Origin: Meghimatium bilineatum
Taxonomy: Eukaryota > Mollusca > Gastropoda > Stylommatophora > Philomycidae
Direction: 5' to 3'
Assembly: GCA_034231615.1 (NCBI GenBank)
Contig: CM067316.1
Coordinates: forward strand, 62,581,353 to 62,645,352
Length of the DNA: 64,000 nt
Shown: piece by piece, positions 44,590-55,369 of the stretch
Layout: every line of letters begins with the position of its first letter
Numbering within the stretch: position 1 is the first letter of the stretch
Notes under the pieces: model-generated
Database searches by the model: none
What the model was told of the DNA's origin: nothing
Seen by the model: the letters and a program-made list of their open reading frames with translations, nothing else
Position numbers and translations under genes: made by a program

Positions 44590-45060
44590 TGCATGAGCAG
44601 TGCTTGATACATTTCTGGTCCATAATTTGTCTCTTGATGTCATATGCAATACTTCTACTGCCATTGCTAGGCAGAGAGGTAGTGACATCATCTCCGATGG
44701 ACAAGTTGCATGGTTCAATTTAAGAAGCAGGCAATTGTGCATCTGGACTGTTTATAAAGCAATGGACAAATTCTAAACAATAAATATTACCTTGAAAATC
44801 ACTACATCCAACAAATGATGGATTCATCTTTTTATATATCGACATTGATCTAACTATCTTTTCTCTGTCTTTGCTTTTGAATGACGATAAGTTTTCAGAC
44901 TATGACACGTATGGTCGCTTGACATGCAATAATATTATGACCTCTATGGCAGGCTGGCCAATAAGGTTTAATTATAACTAAATGGCCATTAAATACATTT
45001 GACCACAGATATTGTTCCAACAGTTTGTGGATTCATCAATTCTGAATGGAATATACTAGC
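44590..45060 (-). pseudogene. Unidentified decayed coding segment U2
   Basis: One minus frame runs about 125 codons with only two stops after 44,985: NLIGQPAIEVIILLHVKRPY, stop, SENLSSFKSKDREKIVRSMS, IYKKMNPSFVGCSDFQGNIY, CLEFVHCFINSPDAQLPAS, stop, IEPCNLSIGDDVTTSLPSNG, SRSIAYDIKRQIMDQK. Upstream the frame is lost. The part around GCSDFQGNIY has a diverged copy at 46,050-46,205, so the sequence is repeated in the genome. No family recognised. SINE 45,200-45,362 lies just upstream. Confidence 0.5.
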
Positions 45061-45199
45061 AACTGTTGTCACTTGTAGCTAGTTTTGCCAGAAACTCCTA
45101 CACAAAAATGTGTTTATAGATTGTATTGCTATACTAAACACATGCCATTTTTGTATATCACAGAATGATTCATGATAAAATTGCTAATTTATGACATTT

Positions 45200-45362
45200 C
45201 TCTTCTTCTTCTTCAGCGTTCATTCACAAACTCCCGCTGGATATCTCTTGTAGCAGGACAATGGCCCTACTAGATTTCCAGCAGGATGTAGTCCAGAGAA
45301 TAGAAATAGTTGTGTTGTTATTTTATTTGCGCCAATGACCTGACACATACGTCTTTGGCAGA
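45200..45362 (-). mobile_element. SINE-like element, short form, 11-bp TSD
   Basis: A 163-bp minus-strand copy between TTATGACATTT at 45,189-45,199 and 45,363-45,373. It begins GCCAAAGACGTATGTGTCAG and ends TGAACGCTGAAGAAGAAGAA. Same start point as the copies at 17.2 and 56.8 kb. Confidence 0.88.
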
Positions 45363-45464
45363 TTATGACATTTTAAACACTGCACTTGTGTCAGGAAAAA
45401 AAAGGAGTAATTTGAAGTGATAAATCTCAATCAATTACCATTTTTGTTGTTACTTCTGTACTGA

Positions 45465-45596
45465 AGTAGGAGGTGTCACTCCAAAAAGTGCATACCGGTA
45501 TATCGCAGGCAAGCTGTAAGCCATTAAGACAAAATTCTATTATCAGGACTACATTTTCCTAATTTGCAGGAGTATGAGAATGGATACAGAAGAAAG
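45465..45596 (+). mobile_element. Partial SINE, long form
   Basis: GCATACCGGTATATCGCAGG, GCTGTAAGCCATTAAGACAA, GGACTACATTTTCCTAATTT, GCAGGAGTATGAGAATGG and a short GAAGAA tail align to the 3' half of the 6.1-kb element. The 5' part is missing or unrecognisable. Confidence 0.65.
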
Positions 45597-45679
45597 GGTC
45601 ATTACTTTAACTCAACTGCATGCATTTAAGTGACAGGGCAGTTGGTGGGGGGGGGGGGGTCAGAAGAGCGTTAAGAAAA

Positions 45680-45938
45680 TTATAAGATTGTATTCAACAA
45701 TTTTAGTAAAGATGTATAACTTGATGTTTTTGGAAAGGTTAGAAAGATTGTATTCAACAATTTTAATAATGATGTATAACTTGATGTTTTTGGAAAGGTT
45801 AGAAAGATTGTATTCAACAATTTTAGTAAAGATGTATAACTTGATGTTTTTGGAAAGGTTAGAAAGATTGTATTCAACAATTTTAGTAAAGATGTATAAC
45901 TTGATGTTTTTGGAAGGTTAGAAAGATTGTATTCTTTA
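45680..45938. repeat. 60-bp tandem repeat (4.3 copies)
   Basis: Near-perfect 60-bp units with TGATGTTTTTGGAAAGGTTA and GATTGTATTCAACAATTTTA. Divisible by three, so both strands stay open. Only one or two substitutions, hence recent. A run of 13 G lies just before it (45,647-45,659). Confidence 0.95.
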
Positions 45939-46049
45939 CACACTGAAGCTAAAATCTGATTATACTGAAGCCAAAATTTGATCCACTCTGACTTCATAAT
46001 TTTAACAATAATATCTTTGTATTTTCTCACAAGATATTGCTGTAGATTA

Positions 46050-46205
46050 GAGGTAATGAATGCGACTGGCATAAGTCACAAACTGTGTTCGAAATCAACT
46101 ACAGGCACTTGGGTGTCCTGGGCTGTTCAGAAGAAATGGTAAATTATTAAATTTTAAATACTGCCTAGAAAATCACTACAGCCATACAATGTTGTGATTG
46201 CTACA
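46050..46205 (-). pseudogene. Diverged second copy of U2
   Basis: Minus reading TTLYGCSDFLGSI, stop, NLIIYHFF, stop, TAQDTQVPVVDFEHSL aligns to GCSDFQGNIY..HCFINSPDAQLPAS.IEP of U2. Nucleotide identity is visible too (TGTAGTGATTTTC; AACAGYCCAGRHRCAC). It is shorter and more decayed. The 130-codon ORF beginning downstream at 46,072 is not part of this match. Confidence 0.45.
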
Positions 46206-47160
46206 TCCTGGAAGGATATGTTACCAACGTTTTTAAAAACTGTTTTCATATGTAATATTTTATCACACCTTATGTGCAGGTGTGTTTGAGGTGGGTTGAT
46301 TAAATTCTCATTAGATTCCAGAACTGTTGACTAATTCTTTAAAATATTGTTTAACAACAGTATAATGTATCTGTAAACCTCGAAACTGTTTTGTAATGAC
46401 GTTCAAGTCCTAACCCAAGAATAAAAAGTTAACTGTATTTCCATTTATGCATATTTCAGGCATATAAAATATCAGAGTAACTATTCTTTAGCAAAATGGA
46501 AGACAATATAGGCCTAAACCATCTTGTGATCATTTAAAAATAAACTTATCAGAGAATTATGTGCTAATACTTAGAAATATATCTGTAAAATTTCAAATTC
46601 ATGTCAAAATTTACTGTAAACTGGCATATTATTCTCATGAATAAATAAATTCATTTTGACTATTTTCTTGGTCATTCGATGGTAATTTTTTTTGGGGGTA
46701 ATACTTTTCATGATGGATTGTCTTTTGTATTTATCAAAAATGTCTCACATATTTGTTTCAAGTCACCAGCTTTTCAAAAAATCTTTGAAATTAGCAAAAT
46801 ACATAATATAATATCATTTAATTTTTTATTAAACATTTAATTGCATTTTAAAAAATGCACTCATTGAATATGAAGTGTCTTTGTGGACACAGAAACGAAA
46901 GAATGAAGTGAACAAATGAGCACACATTTGATAGAAAGTATAAACATACGTTCCCTCTGTGAAGAGTATCAAGTGTGTAAGCAGGAAAATCTACATCCAT
47001 GTTTATTCATCAGAACTGAATCCAAAAAGAACAGTATGGCTTTGACCTTGACCTTTCATCAGACCCACACTCATTTGACCTTGAATTTTTTCTCTTAGCA
47101 AAGGATCCTAGTGAAGGAAGTATTAACACATTAATAATAATCGGTTAAATATTTATTATG
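46206..47160. other. No gene seen
   Basis: AT-rich, repeat-poor. TGACCTTGACCTTTCATC at about 47,043 is a low-complexity coincidence or an old repeat scrap. Confidence 0.45.
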
Positions 47161-47167
47161 AAAGTGA

Positions 47168-47380
47168 GGTATGTTTCACTGTTACAAAAACACAATGAGG
47201 TATGTTTCACTGTTACAAAAACACAATGAGGTATGTTTCAGTTACAAAAACACAATGAGATATGGTATGTTTCACTTACAAAAACACAATGAGGTATGTT
47301 TCAGTTACAAAAACACAATGAGATATGGTATGTTTCACTGTTACAAAAACACAATGAGGTATGTTTCACTGTTACAAAAA
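47168..47380. repeat. 31/28-bp minisatellite
   Basis: Seven copies around GTATGTTTCACTGTTACAAA plus AACACAATGAG, with CTG deletions and an added ATATG in some. Confidence 0.92.
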
Positions 47381-47429
47381 TAAAATAAGTCATGGAAATA
47401 GTTATCTGTTCACGATCTATAAGTTACTA

Positions 47430-47609
47430 CAATGGAATCCCTCTATAGCGCATCCTTTTATAACAAATTTCCCTATTTAACAACACTTTTCACAATCACC
47501 AATTATATTTATTCTTTATTATTTGTAAGTCTACTGTCGATAGCAAATGTCTGTTATTACATACATATTTCATTAGTCCGGACCAAAATGTTATAATGGT
47601 ATTTCACTG
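47430..47609. mobile_element. TA-flanked MITE T, copy 1
   Basis: A 180-bp element with ends CAATGGAATCC and GTATTTCACTG (imperfect inverted repeats), flanked by TA on both sides. It contains TATAACAAATTTCC and TTAGTCCGGACCAAAATGTT. Two more copies lie at 60.5 and 60.8 kb in the opposite sense. TA duplication suggests mobilisation by a Tc1/mariner-type transposase (inference). Confidence 0.7.
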
Positions 47610-47611
47610 TA

Positions 47612-48305
47612 TTTGACCATATGGTTGCCTTAAAATAACAACTAATGTAGTTATAGATTATTGGTACTTCATCTAAAAACTGCAGATATACAGAATAGGA
47701 AAATCAATAATAGATGAGACTGCTGTACAACTGTGTAACAATAGTACTTGCGTACAACACAAGATCGATCAAATTTACAATGAATGCACAGACTATAGGT
47801 ATGGAAATGAAAATACAATGAATGTGTAGACTATCAGACTATAAGGTATGGGTACTTTGTGTCTTGTATTTTCTTGAAAAATACCTTAAGGTTGAAATGA
47901 TTAAACTGCTTTGTATACTGTTATTTGTATGAATACCCATACCCTATAGGCTCATAGGAGGATGGATCCCAAGGAGCAAGATACAGATCCAGTGGTGGAT
48001 GGATCCCAAGGGAGCAAGAGACATATCCAGTGGTGGATGGATCCCAAGGGAGAAAGAGACATATCCAGTGGTGGATGGATCCCAAGGGAGCAAGAGACAT
48101 ATCCAGTGGTGGATGGATCCCAAGGGAGCAAGAGACAGAACTAATGGTGGATGGATCTCAAGGGAGCAAGATACAGATTCAGTTGTGGATAGACATACAT
48201 TGATATGAAGCACATTTAGTGATATGAAACACACACAGTGATATGTCTGTTGGTCACACACTTCCAGACGTCCAACAGACAGCATGTCACAAATGGCCAT
48301 GACAC
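47612..48305. repeat. 38-bp minisatellite (47,960-48,190) in spacer
   Basis: Six copies of a 38-bp unit with GATGGATCCCAAGGGAGCAA. Left of it is unassigned DNA. At 48,195-48,250 a GTGATATGAAACACACACA motif repeats two or three times and reappears right of the next element (48,520-48,555). Confidence 0.9.
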
Positions 48306-48463
48306 ATAGACATAATGGCTATAAAGCCAGAGGAAGACCATGTAAAAGATTGATCACAGAAATCAAAGAAGCCACAGGAACAAGCTTACAAACAGCACAT
48401 AAGAAGGCCATCTCCAGAGAAATCTTCCACCCCTGACGCTGCAAGGTAAACAAGAGCCAGAGT

Positions 48464-48515
<52 letters not shown>
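48306..48515 (+). pseudogene. RT-L LINE 3' end with GATA tail
   Basis: Reading HNGYKARGRPCKRLITEIKE, ATGTSLQTAHKKAISREIFH and P-stop, then RCKVNKSQS without stop and a pure (GATA)n tract at 48,462-48,514. It is strongly 5'-truncated. The tract starts at the position where the element's 3' end should be, so it is the expanded tail. Confidence 0.78.
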
Positions 48516-48516
<1 letters not shown>

Positions 48517-48669
48517 CAGTAATATGGAACACACACAGTAATATGGAACACACAGAAAATACAGCAAGAAGGCTAGTAAATAGGGGTATGGGAACACACA
48601 ATCTGTTTATCTATAGGTCATTTTACAGCACAAATTGCTGTGTACTTGACATGATTAATAACTAGCATC

Positions 48670-49255
48670 ATTGCACATGGGGCCCTACTGTGTTTTCTGC
48701 TTGCTACTCCATCAGCCATCTAAAAGTATATAAACTCAGTGTCCTAGTCAGTGTCCCAGTCAGTTGTTGGTTGTGGGTTCTTTTGGTCTTTCCAGTGAGG
48801 ACGGACTTCCTCCTATCTCCCCATGGCACTCCCATTTCTATCACTCTCTGTAAATGTACATTGTCTCTTTCAGCATCCACTTCATCATTTTGTAGTGTAT
48901 CCATGACAACATCCACTTCATCATTTTGTAGTGTATCCATGACAACATCCTGTTCACCATTCTGTAGCATATCCATGACTACTCTAATTAATTCAGCCTG
49001 GTCTCTTCTCATCACTTTGTCACCTACTATAGCTGTACACACCAATATGTCGGTTTGTTCGGTGCTGCTGACTCCCACAAGACCTGGACAGTAGATCCAC
49101 GTGATCTTTGGTGTTGCTGAGAAGAATAACCTATTCATTTCTTATCCTGCATTTTTCTATCTTATGCAGCATACTCTGGGAGTCTAATACAATCACCATG
49201 GGTGTTGGTGATTGCATCGTAAGCCAAGAGAGAGTCTCTACTTTCTGTGGACTTG
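48670..49255 (-). pseudogene. RH fragment: LINE RNase H domain, C-terminus and tail
   Basis: Minus-strand reading: ETLSWLTMQSPTPMVIVLDS and QSMLHKIEKC (the DSQSM block with a catalytic aspartate), a shift, then KITWIYCPGLVGVSSTEQTD (normally GHAGVSGNEQAD, so the histidine is lost). ILVCTAIVGDKVMRRDQAEL, three tandem copies of VVMDTLQNDEVD (36 bp each, 48,872-48,985) and GDRRKSVLTGKTKR follow. A frame of 144 codons survives. RNase H in LINE ORF2 removes the RNA strand after reverse transcription. Confidence 0.82.
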
Positions 49256-49768
49256 TGATTTCACTAAAGAATGTGTTATCAAGTTCTGACTTGTGATTTC
49301 ACCATACAATGTGTTATCAAGTTCTGACTTGTGATTTCACTAAAGAATGTGTTATCAGGGTCTGACTTGTGATTTCACTATACAATGTGTTATCAAGTTC
49401 TGACTTGTGATTTCACTAAAGAATGTGTTATCAAGTTCTGACTTGTGATTTCACCATACAATGTGTTATCAAGTTCTGACTTGTGATTTCACTAAAGAAT
49501 GTGTTATCAGGGTCTGACTTGTGATTTCACTATACAATGTGTTATCAAGTTCTGACTTGTGATTTCACTAAAGAATGTGTTATCAAGTTCTGACTTGTGA
49601 TTTCACTATACAATGTGTTATCAAGTTCTGACTTGTGATTTCACTAAAGAATGTGTTATCAAGTTCTGACTTGTGATTTCACCATACAATGTGTTATCAA
49701 GTTCTGACTTGTGATTTCACCATACAATGTGTTATCAGGGTCTGACTTGTGATTTCACCATACAATGT
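49256..49768. repeat. 38-bp minisatellite with 76-bp higher-order pattern
   Basis: About 13 copies with TCTGACTTGTGATTTCAC. Two unit types alternate, AAAGAATGTG and ATACAATGTG, giving a dimer of 76 bp; a larger block (with CAGGG in place of CAAGT) also repeats. The last unit runs into RT-F: CCATACAATGTGCTATTATA is still in frame with the RT text, so the unit may have come from there. Confidence 0.92.
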
Positions 49769-51540
49769 GCTATTATACACCATAGAAATTGGCACTGAAG
49801 TTATCACCAAAATTTTTAATATCTACAACAGTGGCTATATTCTATCTGATTTGCTACAATCAATTTTCATAGCCCTACCTAAAAAACCTGGTGCAGTAGA
49901 TTGCAAAGACCACAGAACAATCAGCCTTATGAGTCAGATGATCAAGATTCTACTGCGCATAATAATGAGGTGTATAAAAGGAAAAATAAAACCAGAGATC
50001 ACAGAAGAACAATGTAGATTCATAGAAGGAAAAGGCACAAGAAATGTCCTATATATGGTAAGAACATTAATGGAGAGGACCATAGAAGTACAACAAGACC
50101 TTTATCTGTGCTTCATAGATTACAGCAAAGCATTTGACAAGGTTAATCATTCAGAGATTATAAAACTGCTAGAAAGTCTTAACGTTGATGGGAAAGATCT
50201 AAGAATAGTAAGAAATATGTATTGGAAACAAACGGCTGCAATGAGAGTTAACAACACTATAGGCTATAGGTAGATTTCAAAAGATAGAAATGGGTGTCAG
50301 CCAAGGTTGTGTAATGTCACCGGATCTTTTCTCCCTGTATACAGAATACATTATGAAAAATATAGAAGATATGCCAGGAATAAAAGTGGGAGGATGTACC
50401 TGATGACACAGTACCAACAAGCCCTGTTAGATAACGTAGTGAAAGAAAGTGAAAACAAAGTTAGTTCGTTAGTTAGTCATTGGATCATCGTCACTGCACT
50501 CCGGACAAGTCCATAGGTGCTCAAATCTCTCCTTGAGTGTAATAGCCATTACACATTGACTGACAGTCCCAGTATGCAGTTGATTGATCATCATTCTTTC
50601 TTGCCCACAAAAGAGCTCCTTTCTAGCGACACCACATTTCAAACCAAATTCCTTTATTCTAGTCATGGAACAAGAGTCATTGTCACTTATGCAGTCATTT
50701 TCTCATGTGTTTTCCCGTAGGGCGTTCAAAATGTCTGCTCAATCCATCGCTCCACCAACAGTCGTAGTAGCAGCATGTGTGGCTAACCTATCTGCTCTCA
50801 TTACCCCGGACTTCCGCATGTCCCAGCACAAAAATGAAAGTCACTTTATGCATACAGGAATTCTTCACTGCATTTAGCCACTGTTCCCGAATGTATCCCA
50901 CCTGAACTTTCACAATCATGCTCATCGGGTCCCTGAGTTGAGTCACTTTGAAAACAAAGGTATCAGTTTAAACACGAAGAAAACATCATTAATGGTTGCC
51001 TCGAAGAGACATACACCACCAAGGATGCAATATAATAATTAACGACACAAAATTAACACCAGTTGAAAAAGTGAAATATCTTTGCACCCTGTTAACATCA
51101 GAAGGTAGATTCTCAAGTGAGATAAAGAGCAGAACAGCATGTCAAATCAGCATTCCAAAAAATTAGAACTATTTTGTGCAATGGATCACTATCAATGGAG
51201 ACCCAAATTTGAGTGCTGAGATGTTATATCGAACCAATTCTTTTTTATGGATGTTAAACATGGACTGTAAACAAAAACATTCAAGCAAATTAGAGGCTAC
51301 AGAGATGTGATTTCTGAGAAGAATGATGAAAATACCATGGACAGCTAAGAAAATTAATGCAGAGGTTCTCATTGATGCTGGCGTAAAAAGATCAATCATA
51401 TCAAACATTAGGGGCAGACAGTCAAGATTTTTAGGGCATGTGTTGAGAAGAACACAGCTTGAACACTTAATAACCACTGATAAAGACCAAATTTGCTAGA
51501 TGGACTGGTATTGTGGCATTGTAGATGTTCCCCAACCTAG
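49755..51540 (+). pseudogene. RT-F LINE reverse transcriptase, the longest copy, with nested insertion
   Basis: An open 170-codon block begins the RT domain: ITKIFNIYNSGYILSDLLQS, IFIALPKKPGAVDCKDHRTI, SLMSQMIKILLRIIMRCIKG, then catalytic-A LCFIDYSKAFDKVNHSEIIK. After a small shift come MGVSQGCVMSPDLFSLYTEY and MPGIKVGG, followed by a deletion that leaves only DDTV of the YADD region. Reading stops at ESENK where an RH fragment (50,461-50,948) is inserted. It resumes GISLNTKKTSLM, VKYLCTLLTSEGRFSSEIKS, FLRRMMKIPWTAKKINAEVL and SRFLGHVLRRTQLEHLITTD. No endonuclease part is seen upstream because the 38-bp array begins there. Confidence 0.88.
50461..50948 (-). pseudogene. RH LINE fragment inserted into RT-F, with 11-bp TSD
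   Basis: Minus reading: VKVQVGYIREQWLNAVKNSC, VTFIFVLGHAEVRGNE (RNase H final block), a shift, ADRLATHAATTTVGGAMD, RIKEFGLKCGVARKELFCGQ, ERMMINQLHTGTVSQCVMAI and HLWTCPECSDDDP. The 3' tail is GACTAACTAACGAACTAA. TGAAAACAAAG occurs at 50,450-50,460 and 50,949-50,959. The piece is 5'-truncated (488 bp), a normal result of target-primed reverse transcription. Confidence 0.87.
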
Positions 51541-51544
51541 CTTA

Positions 51545-51725
51545 TTGACAACACAAGAGACAGAGAGTCATGGAGAAACATGATCGGACTCATTGGGCAT
51601 CTACGAACTCACAAACCAAATTAGACAATCACAAATGTTTTGTTATTTTTCTATTTGTTCATCACATTTATTGTTTTCATGCGATACTCATCTTCGCTTG
51701 CAAAGGAGGAACATCATCATCATCA
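51545..51725 (+). pseudogene. RT-D-type 3' terminus fused to RT-F
   Basis: LIDNTRDRESWRN continues the RT-F C-terminus, but from MIGLIGHLRTHKPN on the sequence matches the RT-D end at 3.9-4.0 kb. It shares CACAAACCAAATTAGACAAT and the terminal ACTCATCTTCGCTTGCAAAG followed by a CATCATCATC tail. Either the families share one 3' end or this is a chimaeric insertion. Confidence 0.6.
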
Positions 51726-51734
51726 AAATTAACT

Positions 51735-52185
51735 ATAGAAATCTTTGGTTTTGTCAATATTTCTGTGTGGCTGTGAAACCCGGACTCTAGCTGCAGATGT
51801 GGAGACAAGAATGCAGCCATGTGAAAACATACTATAGATGTGTGTGTTGGGTATCTGTTACTGAGAACATAAGAACAATGTTTTTGTGCCTGATAGAATT
51901 ATTGGAGTAGCGGGTCAATAAGGGTCACTGATAACAATCGCGAAGCTTCATAAACTTCGGTGGTACAACGACGTGATGAGACATTCCTTAATGACAAAAG
52001 ATGTTCTGCACGGTACAGTGGAGGGTTAAAGAAGATGAAGTGGACAGAAGAAGACATGGCTGAATAGACCTGGACAGGGTGTGAAGTTTCTAAACCCATC
52101 AGGATGGTAGAGGATAGATATGTGTGGAGATCTCTCTGCACCAAATGTTTCAATGTGACATTGCTATGACCTTGATGGGCTATGT
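51735..52185 (+). pseudogene. RT-B-like LINE C-terminus
   Basis: Reading with shifts: FLCGCETRTLAADVETRMQP, RCVLGICY.EHKNN, GSLITIAKLHKLRWYNDVMR, HSLMTKDVLHGTVEG, SGQKKTWLNRP, WTGCEVSKPIRMVEDRYVWR, SLCTKCFNVT. It ends in ATGTGTTTTATTATTATTAT, a TTA tail. Related to but distinct from the 3.0- and 17-kb copies. Confidence 0.75.
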
Positions 52186-52439
52186 GTTTTATTATTATTA
52201 TTATGAAAGTCATGTAATTTAAAAGAAGAATAATTAACAATAATAAAAAGTGTTAGTTCTTGTGTATTTTAGAATTTAATTTGGTCATTTGATATAAAAC
52301 TTGATATTGCACTACATGATTCTGTTGTGAAAAAGCAAAGAATATCCGCTACAATCTTGAGCTGGTGGGAGAGTAGTCTTACTTTTTGTTTTAGTGTCGC
52401 TAACTCAATTTTAAGTTTCATTTATTTAAATATATTTAA

Positions 52440-52985
52440 GCAACACGTAGAATAGTTAACATCTAAATTAACATCTAAATTAACATCTAAATTAACATCT
52501 AAATTAACATCTAAACAAGTCACAAACTAAAAATGAGAGTTATAAAATGCTACATTTATTCTACATAAATGTATGTACAACACTTAATGTATGGCTCAGA
52601 AACATGGACAATGAACACATTACTAGAAGACAGAATTGATGCATTTGAGATGTGGATATATAGAAGAATTGGGTGAACTTCATGCAAAGAGAAGAAAATG
52701 AACAAAGAGGTACTGACAACACTTCGCCTGAATAAAAATTATTAAAGGAAATACAAATCAAACAAATAAAGTATTTTGAACTTAAAAGAACCTTGTTGAA
52801 GACCTTACCTGAGAGAGTCAAGGAGATGTGTGAACAACAGAGATACAAGTGGGAGAGAAACATCCAGAGATGGATAGGTTAATCTAGTTGAGTGCACCAT
52901 CAAAGCAAGAGACAGAAGATTTTTTAGATTCATTGATGCCCACCTTTGTTGCAGATATGGCACTTGATGATGATGAGAATTGTTA
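52440..52985 (+). pseudogene. RT-A LINE C-terminus with 3' end and a 12-bp internal repeat
   Basis: Starts with five copies of TTAACATCTAAA (12 bp, codons LTSK; 52,459-52,519) where other copies have LISKQITNKLKMRI. It continues LMYGSETWTMNTLLEDRIDA, FEMWIYRRIG, CKEKKMNKEVLTTLRL, a LKEPC..LRES block, RDTSGRETSRDG, LVECTIKARDRRFFRFIDAH and LCCRYGT, then GATGATGATGAG at 52,966-52,977. Frameshifts in the middle. Confidence 0.85.
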
Positions 52986-52989
52986 GTAT

Positions 52990-53587
52990 AATATTTATTA
53001 CCATCTATCTAAATTAAATCTAACAAACAAATAGCAGTCTCTGACATCAAGAGGTACTAAAAACATCAAAAGTGGCATCAATAATTTGTCCCAGGGGTTC
53101 CTGTTTTCACCTTTTCAGCTATTATTGTTGGTCCTAGTTTCATGCCTTAATGTTTTTACATAGATGTCAACTAGTACAGATTTTCTGTATTGATATGGAT
53201 TTGGGGCAAAAACATAAAAAAATGTCATCTGGTATTAAATTTCAGTAATGAATGCTAATGCAGGCATTTTTATCGCGTACACATGTAATTATAGGAAAAA
53301 AGTCTTGTGGTGCTAAATACAGACTTTTTAAAATTAAAATACGGAAATAAAATGTAAAAAATACAGATTTATGCAATAATAAGTTGACAGCTATGATTTT
53401 GGTAACAATACCTGTAGCAAAGTATTCTGTATACAGAATTTAGAGTCAAAATACAGATTCTTAATGTCTATTGGATTGAAATACAAAATGATCCTTGTCA
53501 AGTTGACAGGTATATCTGTGTACTCAAACTTACTTTAATGTTTTAATCTTTAAATTCCAGAATCAATGTATTATTTCATAAAAATTA
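52990..53587. other. No gene seen
   Basis: AT-rich spacer between RT-A and the large 32-bp array. A plus-strand acceptor-like TTTTCACCTTTTCAG at 53,105 is not followed by an open exon. Confidence 0.45.
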
Positions 53588-55125
53588 TTCACGAAATAAA
53601 CTATCCGACACAAAAATTATTCACGCAACAAACTATCTGACACAAAAACTATTCATGTAACAAACTATCTGACACAAAAACTATTCATGTAACAAACTAT
53701 CTGACACAAAAATTTTTACGCAACAAACTATCTGATACAAAAAATATTAACGCAGCAAACTATCTGACACAAAAACTATTCATGTAACAAACTATCTTAT
53801 ACAAAAACTATTCATGTAACAAACTATCTGACACAAAAACTATTCATGTAACAAACTATCTGACACAAAAACTATTCATGTAACAAACTATCTTATACAA
53901 AAACTATTCATGTAACAAACTATCTTATACAAAAACTATTCATGCAACAAACTATCTGACACAAAAACTTTTCATGTAACAAACTATCTGACACAAAAAC
54001 TATTCATGTAACAAACTTTCTGACACAAAAACTATTCATGCAACAAACTATCTGACACAAAAACTATTCATGTAACAAACTTTCTGACACAAAAACTATT
54101 CATGTAACAAACTATCAGACACAAAAACTATTCATGTAACAAACTATCAGACACAAAAACTATTCATGTAACAAACTTTCTGACACAAAAACTATTCATG
54201 CAACAAACTATCTGACACAAAAACTATTCATGCAACAAACTTTCTGACACAAAAACTATTCATGTAACAAACTATCAGACACAAAAACTATTCATGTAAC
54301 AAACTATCTTATACAAAAACTATTCATGTAACAAACTATCAGACACAAAAACTATTCATGTAACAAACTATCTGACACAAAAACTATTCATGCAACAAAC
54401 TTTCTGACACAAAAACTATTCATGTAACAAACTATCTTATACAAAAACTATTCATGCAACAAACTATCAGACACAAAAACTATTCATGCAACAAACTTTC
54501 TGACACAAAAACTATTCATGTAACAAACTTTCTGACACAAAAACTATTCATGCAACAAACTATCTGACACAAAAACTATTCATGTAACAAACTATCTTAT
54601 ACAAAAACTATTCATGCAACAAACTATCTGACACAAAAACTATTCATGTAACAAACTTTCTGACACAAAAACTATTCATGCAACAAACTTTCTGACACAG
54701 AAACTATTCATGTAACAAACTATCAGACACAAAAACTATTCATGTAGCAAACTTTCTGACACAAAAACTATTCATGTAACAAACTATCAGACACAAAAAC
54801 TATTCATGTAACAAACTATCTTATACAAAAACTATTCATGTAACAAACTTTCTGACACAAAAACTACTGGTATTCATGCAACAAACTTTCTGACACAGAA
54901 ACTATTCATGTAACAAACTTTCTGACACAAAAACTATTCATGTAACAAACTTTCTGACACAAAAACTATTCATGTAACAAACTATCAGACACAAAAACTA
55001 TTCATGTAACAAACTTTCTGACACAGAAACTATTCATGTAACAAACTTTCTGACACAAAAACTATTCATGCAACAAACTTTCTGACACAAAAACTATTCA
55101 TGCAACAAACTTTCTGACACAAAAA
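53588..55125. repeat. 32-bp minisatellite, 1.5 kb
   Basis: About 48 copies with AAAAACTATTCATGTAACAA and ACTATCTGACAC. Recurrent variants (CAACAAAC/TAACAAAC, TATCTG/TTTCTG/TATCAG/TATCTTAT) are shuffled, which points to repeated unequal exchange. One insertion (CTGGTA) occurs near 54,865. The left edge is most diverged. Confidence 0.95.
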
Positions 55126-55204
55126 GATCACAACAGGAAAATGCAAGCACCTCAGCACCAGTAAGGATCCCCTATTCAATTAATTTTTTTGTTTTAAATG
55201 GTCT

Positions 55205-55210
55205 TTTATT
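55205..55210 (-). promoter_or_regulatory. Polyadenylation signal AATAAA for the 55.4-55.7 kb gene
   Basis: Minus-strand AATAAA about 160 bp after the stop codon of the two-exon model and with no repeat between. Position fits a short 3' UTR. Other AATAAA sites are common in AT-rich DNA, so it counts only with the gene model. Confidence 0.4.
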
Positions 55211-55369
55211 TGTAGTAATTTTATATTGACCTACAAAATTGCTTTTCTACCTGGACAGCTGCAATATTTATCTATTATGTGTTGTTAATATGTGCAATGT
55301 ATGCACACATGACCTCCAAGTTTATCATATATCCACAATAGGACTAGGCAATATAGTGTCTCGTATTAG

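Noticed and set aside
45680-46072. 130-codon minus ORF starting MPVAFITSNLQQYL
   Set aside because: Its C-terminal two thirds is the 60-bp array, and the start contains a short internal duplication (TTTTGGCTTCAGT/TTTTAGCTTCAGT); the U2-like match lies in a different frame upstream.
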